NCBI GenBank assembly: GCA_025922875.1
Contig: JAICGZ010000028.1
Location: forward strand, 1 to 33,230
Direction: 5' to 3'
DNA: 33,230 nt
Source of the DNA: Pyrinomonadaceae bacterium
GTDB taxonomy: Bacteria > Acidobacteriota > Blastocatellia > Pyrinomonadales > Pyrinomonadaceae
Shown here piece by piece: positions 25,647 to 33,230 of this stretch (position 1 is its first letter; each line of letters starts with the position of its first letter). A program made the position numbers and the translations under genes. Below the pieces are notes generated by a model, which saw only the letters and a program-made list of their open reading frames with translations, did no database searches and was not told the DNA's origin.

Positions 25647-25675
25647 TTGCCCGCGCGGCTGCCGTCGCTTATAAT
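25647..25675 (+). promoter_or_regulatory. Sigma-70 promoter for pdhA, near-leaderless
   Basis: TTGCCC (25647-25652) and a perfect TATAAT (25670-25675) are separated by 17 bases. Transcription would begin near 25682, only about 4 bases before the ATG at 25686, so the mRNA has almost no leader. The -35 box starts 4 bases after the palindrome ends. Confidence 0.7.
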
Positions 25676-25685
25676 CCGTCCCTTC

Positions 25686-26825
25686 ATGAGCAAACAAACA
25701 GCAGCGCCACCTTCTGCCGCTAAAGCCGAAGAGCAACAAAGCTCTACCGGCGCCGGCGTGATGGATGCACCCACAGACGTTGATCAAGAACAACTCAAAC
25801 GCGAAAGAGACACCGCAAAGGAACAACAGAAAGATCGGCTCGCTGGACTTAGCCCCGATCACCTGATCGAACTCTACCGGCAAATGCTCTTGATTCGTCG
25901 CTTCGAAGAGAAGTCGGCGGAAGTTTACGTTGCCGGCAAGATCGGCGGGTTTTGTCACCTCTACATCGGCCAGGAAGCAGTGGGCGTTGGCGCGATCGCT
26001 GCCCTTCGAAAAGACGACTACGTCCTTGCAAGCTATCGCGAACACGGCCTGGCGCTGGCAAAAGGAATGTCAGCGAGATCGATCATGGCTGAGTTATTCG
26101 GCAAGGTCACTGGATGCTCCAGGGGCAAAGGCGGCTCGATGCACATGTTCGACAAGGAACTCGGTTTTCTTGGCGGTCACGCGATCGTTGGCGGTCAGAT
26201 TCCACTCGCGACAGGAACAGCTTTCGCCTCGAAGTATCAAGGGACCGATCAAGTGACGCTCTGTTTCTTCGGCGAAGCCGCAGTCAACCAGGGCGCATTC
26301 CATGAATCGCTGAACATGGCCCAGCTTTGGAAGCTCCCGTGCATCTACATCTGTGAAAACAACCAGTACGGCATGGGCACATCCTTGGCCCGCGCAATGT
26401 CTCTGCGCGACATCGCACAAAAAGCCTGCGCGTATGAGATGGCCGCGGAGTTTGTCGATGGCATGGACGTGCTCGCCGTTCGCGAAGCGACGATGCGCGC
26501 GGTGGAACGTGCTCGCAAAGACTACCTGCCGACGCTACTGGAGATTCGCACTTACCGTTTCATGGGCCATTCGATGTCGGACCCGGGAAACTATCGCACG
26601 CGCGCCGAAATCGAGAAGTATCAGGAACGCGATCCGATCAAGCTCTTCTCCGCTAGTTTGCTCGAAGAAAAGGTCGTCGATGAGAAGGCCCTAGAAGAGA
26701 TTGATCGCAAAGTGCGTGAAGAGGTTGAAGACTCGTTGCGTTTTGCCGAAGAGAGTCCTGTCCCCGATCCGGAAGAACTCTACACCAACGTTTACGCCAA
26801 TCCCATCGATCCCAGCCGGAAGTAG
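25686..26825 (+). CDS. pdhA: Pyruvate dehydrogenase E1 component, alpha subunit
   Basis: This is the thiamine-diphosphate-binding half of the E1 decarboxylase that feeds acetyl groups to E2. The ATG at 25686 is preferred because the promoter lies just upstream of it. Residues 1-50 are a polar, low-complexity tail not usual in short PdhA proteins. Then LLIRRFEEKSAEVYV and GFCHLYIGQEAVGVG are typical of PDH, not branched-chain, E1 alpha. GSMHMFDKELGFLGGHAIVGG contacts substrate and cofactor. The cofactor motif runs from GEAAVNQGAF (196 on) to ENN at 224-226, with Glu in place of the usual Asp of GDG. The phosphorylation-loop region YRFMGHSMSDPGNYRT is present. It is followed by pdhB after 9 bases. 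Confidence 0.92.
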   Translation: MSKQTAAPPSAAKAEEQQSSTGAGVMDAPTDVDQEQLKRERDTAKEQQKDRLAGLSPDHLIELYRQMLLIRRFEEKSAEVYVAGKIGGFCHLYIGQEAVGVGAIAALRKDDYVLASYREHGLALAKGMSARSIMAELFGKVTGCSRGKGGSMHMFDKELGFLGGHAIVGGQIPLATGTAFASKYQGTDQVTLCFFGEAAVNQGAFHESLNMAQLWKLPCIYICENNQYGMGTSLARAMSLRDIAQKACAYEMAAEFVDGMDVLAVREATMRAVERARKDYLPTLLEIRTYRFMGHSMSDPGNYRTRAEIEKYQERDPIKLFSASLLEEKVVDEKALEEIDRKVREEVEDSLRFAEESPVPDPEELYTNVYANPIDPSRK

Positions 26826-26834
26826 ACTCTCTTT

Positions 26835-27818
26835 ATGGCAACAATCACGATACGCGAAGCACTCAATCAGGCCCTGCGCGAAGAATTGGCCCGCGACGAA
26901 AAAGTTTTCTTAATGGGCGAGGAAGTAGCCGAATACGACGGCGCCTACAAAGTCACCAAAGGACTGCTTAACGAATTCGGTCCCAAAAGAGTTATCGACA
27001 CGCCGATCACTGAGCTCGGCTTCGCCGGACTCGGAGTTGGCGCAGCGATGGCTGGACTCAGGCCGATCGTCGAGTTCATGACTTTCAACTTCTCGATCCT
27101 CGCCACCGATCAGATCATCAACTCCGCCGCGAAGATGCTTTACATGTCGGGTGGTCAGTTCAACATTCCGATCGTGTTTCGCGGTCCAGGCGGCTCGGCG
27201 TTTCAGGTTTCGTCTCAGCATTCTCAGGCACTCGAGTCGTGGTATGCATACTTTCCGGGACTGAAGGTCGTGATGCCCTCGACTCCGGCTGATGCCAAAG
27301 GCCTTTTGAAGTCTTCAATTCGCGACGACGATCCTGTCATTTTCATCGAACAGGAAAGAATGTATGGGCAGAAGGGCGAGGTTCCTGACGATCCTGACTT
27401 CACGATTCCTTTGGGTGTGGCGGACATCAAGCGAGAAGGAACGGATGTGACGATCGTGGCGCGATCGCTGATGGTTCCAATCGCGCTCAAAGCAGCGGAG
27501 ACACTCGAGCAGCAGGGTGTTTCGTGTGAAGTGATCGATCCGCGGACTATCCGGCCACTCGACATCGATACGATCGTCGAGTCGGTTAAGAAGACGAATC
27601 GTCTGGTGGTAGCTGAAGAGTCGCATCCGATTTGTGGAGTGAATGCGGAGATCAGCGCGCAGATCATGGAACGCGCGTTCGACCATCTCGATGCTCCGGT
27701 GAAACGCGTTTCGGGAGCGGACGTGCCGATGCCTTACGCGAAAAACCTCGAGACTCTTGCTTTACCGGATGTGAACAGGATCGTCGCTGCTGTACGCGAA
27801 GTCGCTTATCTCGATTAA
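26835..27818 (+). CDS. pdhB: Pyruvate dehydrogenase E1 component, beta subunit
   Basis: The partner of E1 alpha; together they form an alpha2-beta2 heterotetramer that decarboxylates pyruvate. Conserved strings are [50 protein letters not shown] and GPGG, then [20 protein letters not shown] and the C-terminal transketolase domain ([21 protein letters not shown]). The 327-residue length is normal. No clear ribosome binding site is seen within the 9-base gap after pdhA, which suggests coupling. A repeat separates it from the E2 gene in the same operon. Confidence 0.94.
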   Translation: MATITIREALNQALREELARDEKVFLMGEEVAEYDGAYKVTKGLLNEFGPKRVIDTPITELGFAGLGVGAAMAGLRPIVEFMTFNFSILATDQIINSAAKMLYMSGGQFNIPIVFRGPGGSAFQVSSQHSQALESWYAYFPGLKVVMPSTPADAKGLLKSSIRDDDPVIFIEQERMYGQKGEVPDDPDFTIPLGVADIKREGTDVTIVARSLMVPIALKAAETLEQQGVSCEVIDPRTIRPLDIDTIVESVKKTNRLVVAEESHPICGVNAEISAQIMERAFDHLDAPVKRVSGADVPMPYAKNLETLALPDVNRIVAAVREVAYLD

Positions 27819-27834
27819 TGTTCTAATAATAATA

Positions 27835-27898
27835 TTTCCCGCAAAGGCGCAAAGGTGCCAGGTTTTCAACTTTGCCGTCTTTGCACCTTTGCGCGAAA
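27835..27898. repeat. Family 2 repeat between pdhB and pdhC
   Basis: TTTCCCGCAAAGGCGCAAAGG starts at 27835, and the return arm ends GCACCTTTGCGCGAAA (27883-27898). The arms are less perfect than at 13016-13085; the return arm has lost one unit. It lies inside an operon, so it may give E2 a different dose from E1. Confidence 0.8.
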
Positions 27899-27923
27899 CT
27901 TTTCTGGGCAGAAAAGGAACTGA

Positions 27924-29237
27924 ATGGCAACGAAGGTAATCATGCCGAAGCTCTCCCCAACAATGGAGGAGGGACAAATCTCGCGTTGGTTGAAAAAAGA
28001 AGGTGACAAGGTCTCCATGGGCGAGCCGCTTGCCGAAATCGACACCGACAAGGCGACGATGGAAATGCAAGCACTTGCAAACGGGGTCCTGCGCAAAATT
28101 CTTATTGACGAAGGACAATCGGCGCCGCTCGGCCAAACAATCGCGGTGATTGGCGAGGCTGATGAAGACATCGCGTCTTTGATTTCGGAAGCCCCCGCGG
28201 CCGCGCCGCCAAAACAGGAAGAGAAGAAAGAGGAACCGCCGCCACCGAAGCAGGAGCAGCAGCCGGCGCCTCCTCAGCCGCAAGCAAAAGCAGCCGCCGC
28301 TGCCGCAAGCAATGTCGATGGCCGCCAGCCGCAAGCCGCTGCGTCTGATTCGGGTCGAGTCCTCGTCTCGCCACTTGCTGCACGCATGGCGGCGGAAGCC
28401 GGTCTGGATTTGCGATCACTTCAGGGCAGTGGTCCCGGCGGGCGCATCATCAAGAAAGACATTGAAGCCGCGCTGACTCAACCGAAGGCCGCACCTGCTG
28501 CGCCGGGTTTTCCACGCGCTGTCGAACCTGGACGATTCCAACAAGCAGCCGCGTCAGGTTATCGTGATGAGCCGGCGAGTGAGATACGAAGGGTCATTGC
28601 GAAGCGCCTGGTGACCTCGCTCGGTCCCGTCCCGCACTTCTTTCTCACCACCGAAATCGAGATGGACCGCGCCGCTGAAATGCGAAAAGGCATCAATGCC
28701 CTCGATCCCGATCTCAAGATCAGTATCAACGACATAATTATCAAGGTTACCGCAGCGGCATTGATGCAACACCCGGAAGTCAATGCGTCGTTTCAGGAGA
28801 AGTTTGTCCGGTATTACGAACACGCCGACATCGGTGTGGCGGTAGCGATTCAGGATGGACTGATCACGCCAGTGGTTCGTTCCGCGGATCAGAAGTCGCT
28901 CAGCGAGATCGCAGCCGAGGTACGCGAACTCGCCGATCGCGCACGTTCAAGAAAGCTCAAGCCGGAAGAGTATACGGGTGCGAGCTTCTCGATCAGTAAC
29001 TTGGGAATGTTTGGAATTGATGAGTTTACCGCGGTTATTAATCCGCCTGAGGGCGCGATACTTGCGGTAGGCGCAATGACTGCTAAGCCGGTTGTGCGTG
29101 ATACCGAAATCGTGATCAGGCAAATAATGCGCGTCACGATGTCGTGCGATCACCGCGTCATCGACGGCGCCACCGGCGCGAAGTTTTTGCAGACTTTCAA
29201 AAAGATCCTGGAAAACCCGCTCTACCTGGTGGTCTAA
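27924..29237 (+). CDS. pdhC: Pyruvate dehydrogenase E2, dihydrolipoamide acetyltransferase
   Basis: The 437-residue core subunit transfers acetyl from lipoate to CoA. One lipoyl domain (1-80) carries the lipoylated Lys43 in EIDTDKATMEM. An Ala/Pro/Gln-rich flexible linker follows (about 90-140), then the peripheral-subunit-binding domain (about 147-184, SPLAARMAAEAGLDL and GPGGRIIKKDI). The catalytic domain (about 210-437) ends with DHRVIDG; His410 and Asp414 are the active-site residues. AAGGA lies six bases before the ATG. The E3 gene is absent from the window, so lipoamide dehydrogenase must come from elsewhere. The stop is three bases from a fragment of the palindromic element. Confidence 0.95.
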   Translation: MATKVIMPKLSPTMEEGQISRWLKKEGDKVSMGEPLAEIDTDKATMEMQALANGVLRKILIDEGQSAPLGQTIAVIGEADEDIASLISEAPAAAPPKQEEKKEEPPPPKQEQQPAPPQPQAKAAAAAASNVDGRQPQAAASDSGRVLVSPLAARMAAEAGLDLRSLQGSGPGGRIIKKDIEAALTQPKAAPAAPGFPRAVEPGRFQQAAASGYRDEPASEIRRVIAKRLVTSLGPVPHFFLTTEIEMDRAAEMRKGINALDPDLKISINDIIIKVTAAALMQHPEVNASFQEKFVRYYEHADIGVAVAIQDGLITPVVRSADQKSLSEIAAEVRELADRARSRKLKPEEYTGASFSISNLGMFGIDEFTAVINPPEGAILAVGAMTAKPVVRDTEIVIRQIMRVTMSCDHRVIDGATGAKFLQTFKKILENPLYLVV

Positions 29238-29239
29238 GT

Positions 29240-29255
29240 GCACTCCAAGGAGGCG
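29240..29255. repeat. Fragment of family 1 palindrome after pdhC
   Basis: GCACTCCAAGGAGGCG matches the outer part of the right arm of the 25544-25643 element except for the first base. No second arm is present, so it is a remnant. It fills most of the 27-base convergent spacer. Confidence 0.6.
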
Positions 29256-29264
29256 TTTAATCTT

Positions 29265-31049
29265 CTAGGCAGCGCGGGCTTCCCGCTTGAAGCAGCCGAG
29301 AATCTCATCCGCGTCGAGCGTGTCGCGTTCCATCAACAACTCAACCAGACGTCCAATCGATTCCTGCTCGGCGGTCACGATCGCACATGCTCGCTCGAGC
29401 TGCGAATTGATCAACTCGTTCGTCGCTTCCTCAACCTTGTCGAGCAGGCTTTGGCTGCGCTGCTGGTCGGGCTGCCCCAGGTGAATCGGTCCTAGGCGGC
29501 TCATACCAAACTCACTGACCATTCGTCGCGCAATCTCGACCGCACGTTCGATGTCGTTTGAAGCGCCCGCTGTCATGGTCGAAAGCAATATCTGCTCGGC
29601 CGCACGACCACCCAGTAACAGCGCAATCTGATCCTCCAGGTATTCGCGCTTCTTCATGAACCGGTCGCGCTCGGGCAACGACTGCGTCACGCCCAAAGCA
29701 CGCCCGCGCGGCAGAATCGACACCTTGTGAATCGGGTCGCCATTCTCGACGGCGAGGCCGACTGCTACGTGTCCCGCTTCGTGAACCGCGGTCGCATAGC
29801 GCTCGTCTTCATCCATCATGAAGCCCTGGCGCTCGGCGCCCATCAGGATGCGGTCGCGTGCAATCTCGATGTGTTTTCGTTCAACAGCTTCGGCGTCATC
29901 ACGCGTGGCCGCGATGGCGGCTTCGTTCATGAGATTTGCGAGCTCTGCTCCGGAGAAACCCGGAGTGCCGCGTGCGATCCATTGCAAGTCGAGACCTGAT
30001 TCGAGTTTGAGGTTGCGTGCGTGAACCTTCAAAATCGCTTCACGACCTGACACATCCGCGAGGTTGACCGCGATCTCACGATCAAATCGTCCCGGTCGTG
30101 TGAGCGCCTTGTCGAGGATGTCGGGCCGGTTGGTTGAAGCGATAACGACTACGGCCGTCGACTGATCGAATCCATCCATCTCGACGAGCAACTGGTTGAG
30201 CGTTTGATCCTGATCGGCAGACGCTGAGTCGCCGCCGCGCCCGCGCTGGCGTCCAAGTGCGTCAATCTCGTCGATGAAAATAATGCAGGGGGAAAGCTTT
30301 CTTCCCTTTGCAAACAGATGCCGCACGCGAGCAGCGCCCAAGCCGGCAAACTTCTCCTGGAAGCTCGATCCTGAAGCGGCAAGAAACGCCACGCCGGCTT
30401 CCTTAGCAGCCGCGCGCGCAAGCAGCGTCTTGCCTGTGCCCGGAGGGCCGTAAAGAAGGATACCGCGCGGGACACGCCCACCAAGGCGGCTGAACCGCTC
30501 TGGATTGCGTAGAAACTCGATCGTCTCAGTTAACTCCGCACGCGCCTCGTCAACACCGGCAACGTCATCGAAACCCACGTCCTGCTTGCCATTGTGGTTT
30601 TCCAACTCAAACGAGCCACGCCCGCTCATACTCGCGTAAATCCGCCAACCCGCAAACGCGATCAGGCCAAGCGTCAATACGGGCAATCCCCAGCTAATGA
30701 AGCTTGCTAACAATCCCGGCTGTATTGGCTTGAACTCCACCGGCACCTTGTTTTTCCGGAATAGCTGCACCACTTCATTCTGCGGGGCTTCTCCGGTGAC
30801 AGTCGCCTGCACGAGCGAGCCGTCAGCCCTGGTCACGGTCAGCGTCTCTCCTTCCACCTGAAGCGCAACTGCGCCACCGGCTTCAGCGAAACCGTAGAGC
30901 TGCGAGTAGTTGATCTTCTGAACAGGGGGCTGCTGCCGTTGGTAGGTAACGATGATGGCGGCAATGCAAAGAGAGAAAGTGATCGTTGCCAGGATCGCCA
31001 GCGCTAATCTGCGAGCGCGAAGCGATACCTTCGGCGGGGGGGTGGGCAT
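29265..31049 (-). CDS. ftsH: ATP-dependent zinc metalloprotease FtsH
   Basis: This membrane-anchored AAA+ protease degrades misassembled membrane proteins and some regulators. The ATG at 31049 is fixed by GGAGG seven bases upstream; an ATG at 31082 is further upstream. Two helices (about 16-36 and 115-138) flank the periplasmic domain. The AAA domain has Walker A GPPGTGKT at 201-208, Walker [13 protein letters not shown] and the second region of homology ([12 protein letters not shown]...RFDR). The protease zinc site is HEAGH at 423-427, with the third ligand Asp499 in [10 protein letters not shown]. The pore loop reads KFAG at 233-236 where most FtsH have FVG. At 594 residues the C-terminal tail is short. 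It converges with pdhC. Confidence 0.93.
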   Translation of the reverse strand: MPTPPPKVSLRARRLALAILATITFSLCIAAIIVTYQRQQPPVQKINYSQLYGFAEAGGAVALQVEGETLTVTRADGSLVQATVTGEAPQNEVVQLFRKNKVPVEFKPIQPGLLASFISWGLPVLTLGLIAFAGWRIYASMSGRGSFELENHNGKQDVGFDDVAGVDEARAELTETIEFLRNPERFSRLGGRVPRGILLYGPPGTGKTLLARAAAKEAGVAFLAASGSSFQEKFAGLGAARVRHLFAKGRKLSPCIIFIDEIDALGRQRGRGGDSASADQDQTLNQLLVEMDGFDQSTAVVVIASTNRPDILDKALTRPGRFDREIAVNLADVSGREAILKVHARNLKLESGLDLQWIARGTPGFSGAELANLMNEAAIAATRDDAEAVERKHIEIARDRILMGAERQGFMMDEDERYATAVHEAGHVAVGLAVENGDPIHKVSILPRGRALGVTQSLPERDRFMKKREYLEDQIALLLGGRAAEQILLSTMTAGASNDIERAVEIARRMVSEFGMSRLGPIHLGQPDQQRSQSLLDKVEEATNELINSQLERACAIVTAEQESIGRLVELLMERDTLDADEILGCFKREARAA

Positions 31050-31082
31050 AAATAACCTCCAAGGGGCCGCGCGAAGATCCAC

Positions 31083-31433
31083 TCCGGCGGTTCGTCAAAA
31101 TCTAAAGCACAAAGAGTCGGGTTTAGGAGTTAGGAGAAGATTCTGAGACAGGACTCTAAAACTCCGGCGCGTCGCACGAACGCTGGTGCCACTTTAACAG
31201 CCAACAATGTGTGAAGTCCAGAACAACTTCGTGAAATTTGTAACCTTTGCCTCAAATCTCCGAACCTACAGAGAAGCGCAGAACGCACAAAAGGTTTTCC
31301 CGCAGCGAATTCTTTTTGAATTTAGCGCCTCCCGTCCGGCTTGTATTTTATTCGTGTCATCCATGGCAGATTGGTGGTGTGTTTTAGTACGCACCTTGGT
31401 GCTGAATCGTGGAAAACTCGCTATTTACCGAAA
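31083..31433. other. Gene-poor spacer upstream of ftsH and of the small membrane protein
   Basis: No convincing gene is seen. A plus frame of 96 codons (31207-31497) lacks a ribosome binding site and family features. Scattered remnants resemble repeats: AACTCCGGCGCGTCGCACG near 31166 (compare 10110-10128) and TTCGTGTCATCCATGGC near 31351 (family 4-like). The ftsH promoter should lie at the left end, but no clear -35/-10 pair stands out. Confidence 0.5.
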
Positions 31434-31449
31434 CGGCATGGTCGTTGCT
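31434..31449 (+). promoter_or_regulatory. Candidate sigma-54 promoter (-24/-12)
   Basis: CGGCATGGTCGTTGCT fits the TGGCACGR-N3-TTGCW pattern with two mismatches. GG (31435-31436) and GC (31447-31448) have the exact 10-base spacing that sigma-54 requires. The predicted start is near 31460, about 56 bases before the small-protein ATG. Confidence 0.42.
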
Positions 31450-31515
31450 AAATCCCATAGCGATTGCTTTTGTACCAACGAAATTTGGGCGTGGTAGACA
31501 AAAGGAGGAAAACAA

Positions 31516-31668
31516 ATGCTTTGGACGATTTTTGTAATTCTCTTGGTTCTGTGGTTACTCGGCGTGGTAAGTAGCTACACAATCGGTGGATTCATTCATC
31601 TGTTGCTCGTATTGGCCCTGGTGGTGCTGTTGATCAACATCATCGGTGGGCGTCGGACAGTGGTATAG
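31516..31668 (+). CDS. Small membrane protein, lmo0937/DUF5670 family
   Basis: A 50-residue protein, with a strong AAGGAGG seven bases before the ATG. It begins MLWTIFVILLVLWLLGVVSS, continues YTIGGFIHLLLVLALVVLLI and ends in a basic tail (GGRRTVV). Two helices are joined by a Gly-rich turn, which is the standard layout of this family of tiny membrane proteins found widely in soil bacteria. No function is established. It sits alone between a candidate sigma-54 promoter and a pair of terminator hairpins. A related 55-residue protein is encoded at 14799-14966. The excellent ribosome site and family match make it a real gene despite its size. Confidence 0.88.
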   Translation: MLWTIFVILLVLWLLGVVSSYTIGGFIHLLLVLALVVLLINIIGGRRTVV

Positions 31669-31743
31669 GCAAACTACACACTGTTTGCCCTGCTCGACGC
31701 CCGACACATCCGTCGACTCGGAATGAAAACGTCGGGCGTCTTT
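31668..31743. terminator. Tandem hairpins, probable bidirectional terminator
   Basis: GGCAAAC/GTTTGCC (31668-31674, 31683-31689) is a small hairpin touching the stop codon. GACGCCCGAC/GTCGGGCGTC (31696-31705, 31731-31740) is a perfect 10-bp stem followed by TTT. It lies between convergent genes. Confidence 0.65.
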
Positions 31744-31747
31744 GATA

Positions 31748-33230
31748 TCAGGTAAGTGGTAGATCTAAAACGCTAATGATTCGCCCTACGGGATACACAT
31801 TCATTCGTGGATCCCAGTAGGGCGAACGCTTGTAGAAGAACCGCAAACGCGCGGAGGGGCTGGCGGCGAATTCTTCGTCGCTCGCAAGCAGATCGGCAAA
31901 CTCCTTTGCAAGGGCAGGATCGTTAGCCATCATTTCGCGCGCAAGCGTCTCGAGTACGTAGTGCTCGGCGTACTCTTTCTCCTCGAAAACCGCATTGAAG
32001 AATCCCCAGCGCGCCAGTGAGTCGGGCGCTTCGGGTTCCAGCAAGTTCAGAATAACTCTGCCCGCACGCTGGGCAAGCGGCACAACGACCGATCCCGCCG
32101 GAAATGTTCTGGTTTCCAAAATGCGCTCAACATCGAACCGAGGCATCAGGCGGCCTTCGAATGGACCAGGTGGCCAGCTCACGTTCGTAAAACGATAACT
32201 CTCAACTTCGATTGGCGCAGAGGCGGCCAACGTCTTCATCTCCAGACCGTGCGCTTTCAAAACATCAATGACCTCGCCCCACTGAAATGGAACAATGTAA
32301 TCAAGCGGCGGAGCTGCTGCCTTCTTCACTCGGAATGTCTGGTACATCGGCACCGTCAGGTCCAGCGGCTCTCGACCATAGATGACTCGCAAATCTCCTG
32401 AGACATCGCTGTGCTCCGTCCTATACTCGAACGCCTTCAACTCAAACGGAGTCGTTTCTTCGGTCAGTTCAAAATCGAGCGGATAGAGTTGATTTGGATC
32501 GTAATCGTGACCTGCGGCGACTGTGCGCTCATCCGCTTCACGACCGAGCCTGCGCAAGCGCTCAGGATCGCGGTTGGCTTCCGTCAATGCGGCACGCAGG
32601 AAATCGTAAGTTCCGATTACTCGCGACCGGTAATCTTTGAGCATGTGCGTTTCAATCAGGATACCCGGACGATTTCTGGCGGGAACGAATCCGGTCGAGA
32701 AGCGCGGTGAACCGTTGAAGTCTCGCGTGCCTAACGTCAGGTCGCGATTGTCGATGAACTCGAGATACCAGGAGATCACGTTGCCGGCCGCCGCGGTTGC
32801 AGGTGCAACTCTGCCTCCGAAGATCTCTCGTTCCCAATCAACGATCGCGGGATCAACTCCGGCGTGGTGTTCGTGGTGGTAGGTGATATTGCAGCGATAG
32901 TCAGCACCGTCAGTCACGTGGCAATCGATAAATAGATCCGGTTGCCATTCATTCCATAGACGAAGCCAGGCACGCGTTTCAGGCGTGTCGGCTTTCATGT
33001 AATCGCGATTGAGATTTTGATAGGTGCTCGTGGTGCGCCAACCCATCTCGCCTGGACCATTTTGATTGATGCGATTAAACGGACTGGGTCTTTCATGACC
33101 GTCAGTGTTGTAAATCGGGATGAACAGCAGCACTACGTTATTCAGTATTCCGGTGACGGTTTTAGTGATGCCGATGTCGCGAAGTAAAGCGAAACCCGCG
33201 TCTTTACCGTCAGGTTCACCCGCGTGAATA
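31748..33230 (-). CDS. M14-family zinc carboxypeptidase (N-terminus outside window)
   Basis: The frame is open to the right edge; 493 residues are visible and the true start lies outside. The first visible residues, IHAGEPDGKDAGF, carry the M14 zinc motif HxxE. NTDGHERPSPFNRINQNGPG and the YQNLNRDYMK strip follow, and LFIDCHVTDG supplies the third zinc ligand His. Such enzymes remove C-terminal residues from peptides or cell-wall peptides. The long C-terminal part (about 230-490) is not catalytic and may be a beta-rich accessory domain. Any signal peptide lies outside the window, so location is unknown, but many relatives are secreted. A peptide-importer operon in the same window makes peptide scavenging plausible, though the genes are distant. 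Confidence 0.88.
   Translation of the reverse strand, partial: IHAGEPDGKDAGFALLRDIGITKTVTGILNNVVLLFIPIYNTDGHERPSPFNRINQNGPGEMGWRTTSTYQNLNRDYMKADTPETRAWLRLWNEWQPDLFIDCHVTDGADYRCNITYHHEHHAGVDPAIVDWEREIFGGRVAPATAAAGNVISWYLEFIDNRDLTLGTRDFNGSPRFSTGFVPARNRPGILIETHMLKDYRSRVIGTYDFLRAALTEANRDPERLRRLGREADERTVAAGHDYDPNQLYPLDFELTEETTPFELKAFEYRTEHSDVSGDLRVIYGREPLDLTVPMYQTFRVKKAAAPPLDYIVPFQWGEVIDVLKAHGLEMKTLAASAPIEVESYRFTNVSWPPGPFEGRLMPRFDVERILETRTFPAGSVVVPLAQRAGRVILNLLEPEAPDSLARWGFFNAVFEEKEYAEHYVLETLAREMMANDPALAKEFADLLASDEEFAASPSARLRFFYKRSPYWDPRMNVYPVGRIISVLDLPLT

Noticed and set aside
25541-25723. Plus-strand 60-codon frame containing LECGGLAPL
   Set aside because: This is translation of the palindromic repeat and the pdhA promoter; the same peptide would appear wherever the repeat lies.
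31179-31198. Possible sigma-54 promoter for ftsH on the minus strand (TGGCAC with TTCG)
   Set aside because: The -12 element has CG where GC is needed, so the core requirement fails.
31207-31497. Plus-strand 96-codon frame upstream of the small membrane protein
   Set aside because: No ribosome site, unusual composition (many Cys and Trp), and it includes repeat remnants and the candidate promoter.

Overview
The window is bacterial chromosome with moderate to high GC. Gene content suggests an Acidobacteriota lineage, probably class Blastocatellia or a relative. This is an inference from PocR/GAF/GGDEF and HD-GYP/GAF/GGDEF proteins, DUF5670-like mini membrane proteins, a yicC-gmk-rpoZ cluster, a single-lipoyl E2 and spacers full of palindromes. 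No ribosomal marker is present to prove it. I saw no rRNA, tRNA, CRISPR array, transposase or phage gene.

Layout. 1-1250 (-): a PocR-GAF-GGDEF sensor, cut by the left edge. 1462-7608 (-): a complete oligopeptide importer operon read oppA, oppB, oppC, oppD, oppF. 7969-14673 (-): an envelope and signalling block read OmpA-family coiled-coil protein, membrane histidine kinase, small secreted protein of unknown function, sigma-54-type response regulator, O-methyltransferase. 14799-15703 (-): an OmpR-type regulator followed after 5 bases by an unlisted 55-residue membrane protein. 15940-19617 (+): an MsbA-like ABC exporter, then yicC, gmk and rpoZ. 19673-21349 (-): ETF-ubiquinone oxidoreductase. 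21414-25535 (+): a YyaL-type thioredoxin-fold protein and an HD-GYP/GAF/GGDEF protein. 25686-29237 (+): pyruvate dehydrogenase E1 alpha, E1 beta and E2, with no E3. 29265-31049 (-): FtsH. 31516-31668 (+): a 50-residue membrane protein behind a candidate sigma-54 promoter. 31748-33230 (-): an M14-type zinc carboxypeptidase, cut by the right edge.

The genes are mostly ordinary housekeeping, transport and signalling functions. Two proteins bear on cyclic-di-GMP, and two response regulators and one histidine kinase lie together beside envelope genes. The most unusual content is between the genes. At least six kinds of inverted repeat fill most spacers: (1) a roughly 100-base near-perfect palindrome (1352, 25544, and a fragment at 29240); (2) a palindrome built on CGCAAAGGCGCAAAGG (10864, 13016, 27835); (3) AGGATTTACATG-type (3577, 23448); (4) TAGCCACRGATTACACRGATT-type (19608, 21353, fragments at 2548 and 10135); (5) ATAGGTC/GTCCTATAGGAC (17742); (6) a roughly 180-base element with four small hairpins (7779). 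Several overlap start codons, stop codons or terminal codons, so they have altered gene boundaries. Two pairs bracket a whole gene or operon (ETF-QO and pdhABC).

Starts were re-chosen where an apparent longer frame ran back into a repeat or where a clear ribosome binding site favoured an internal ATG.
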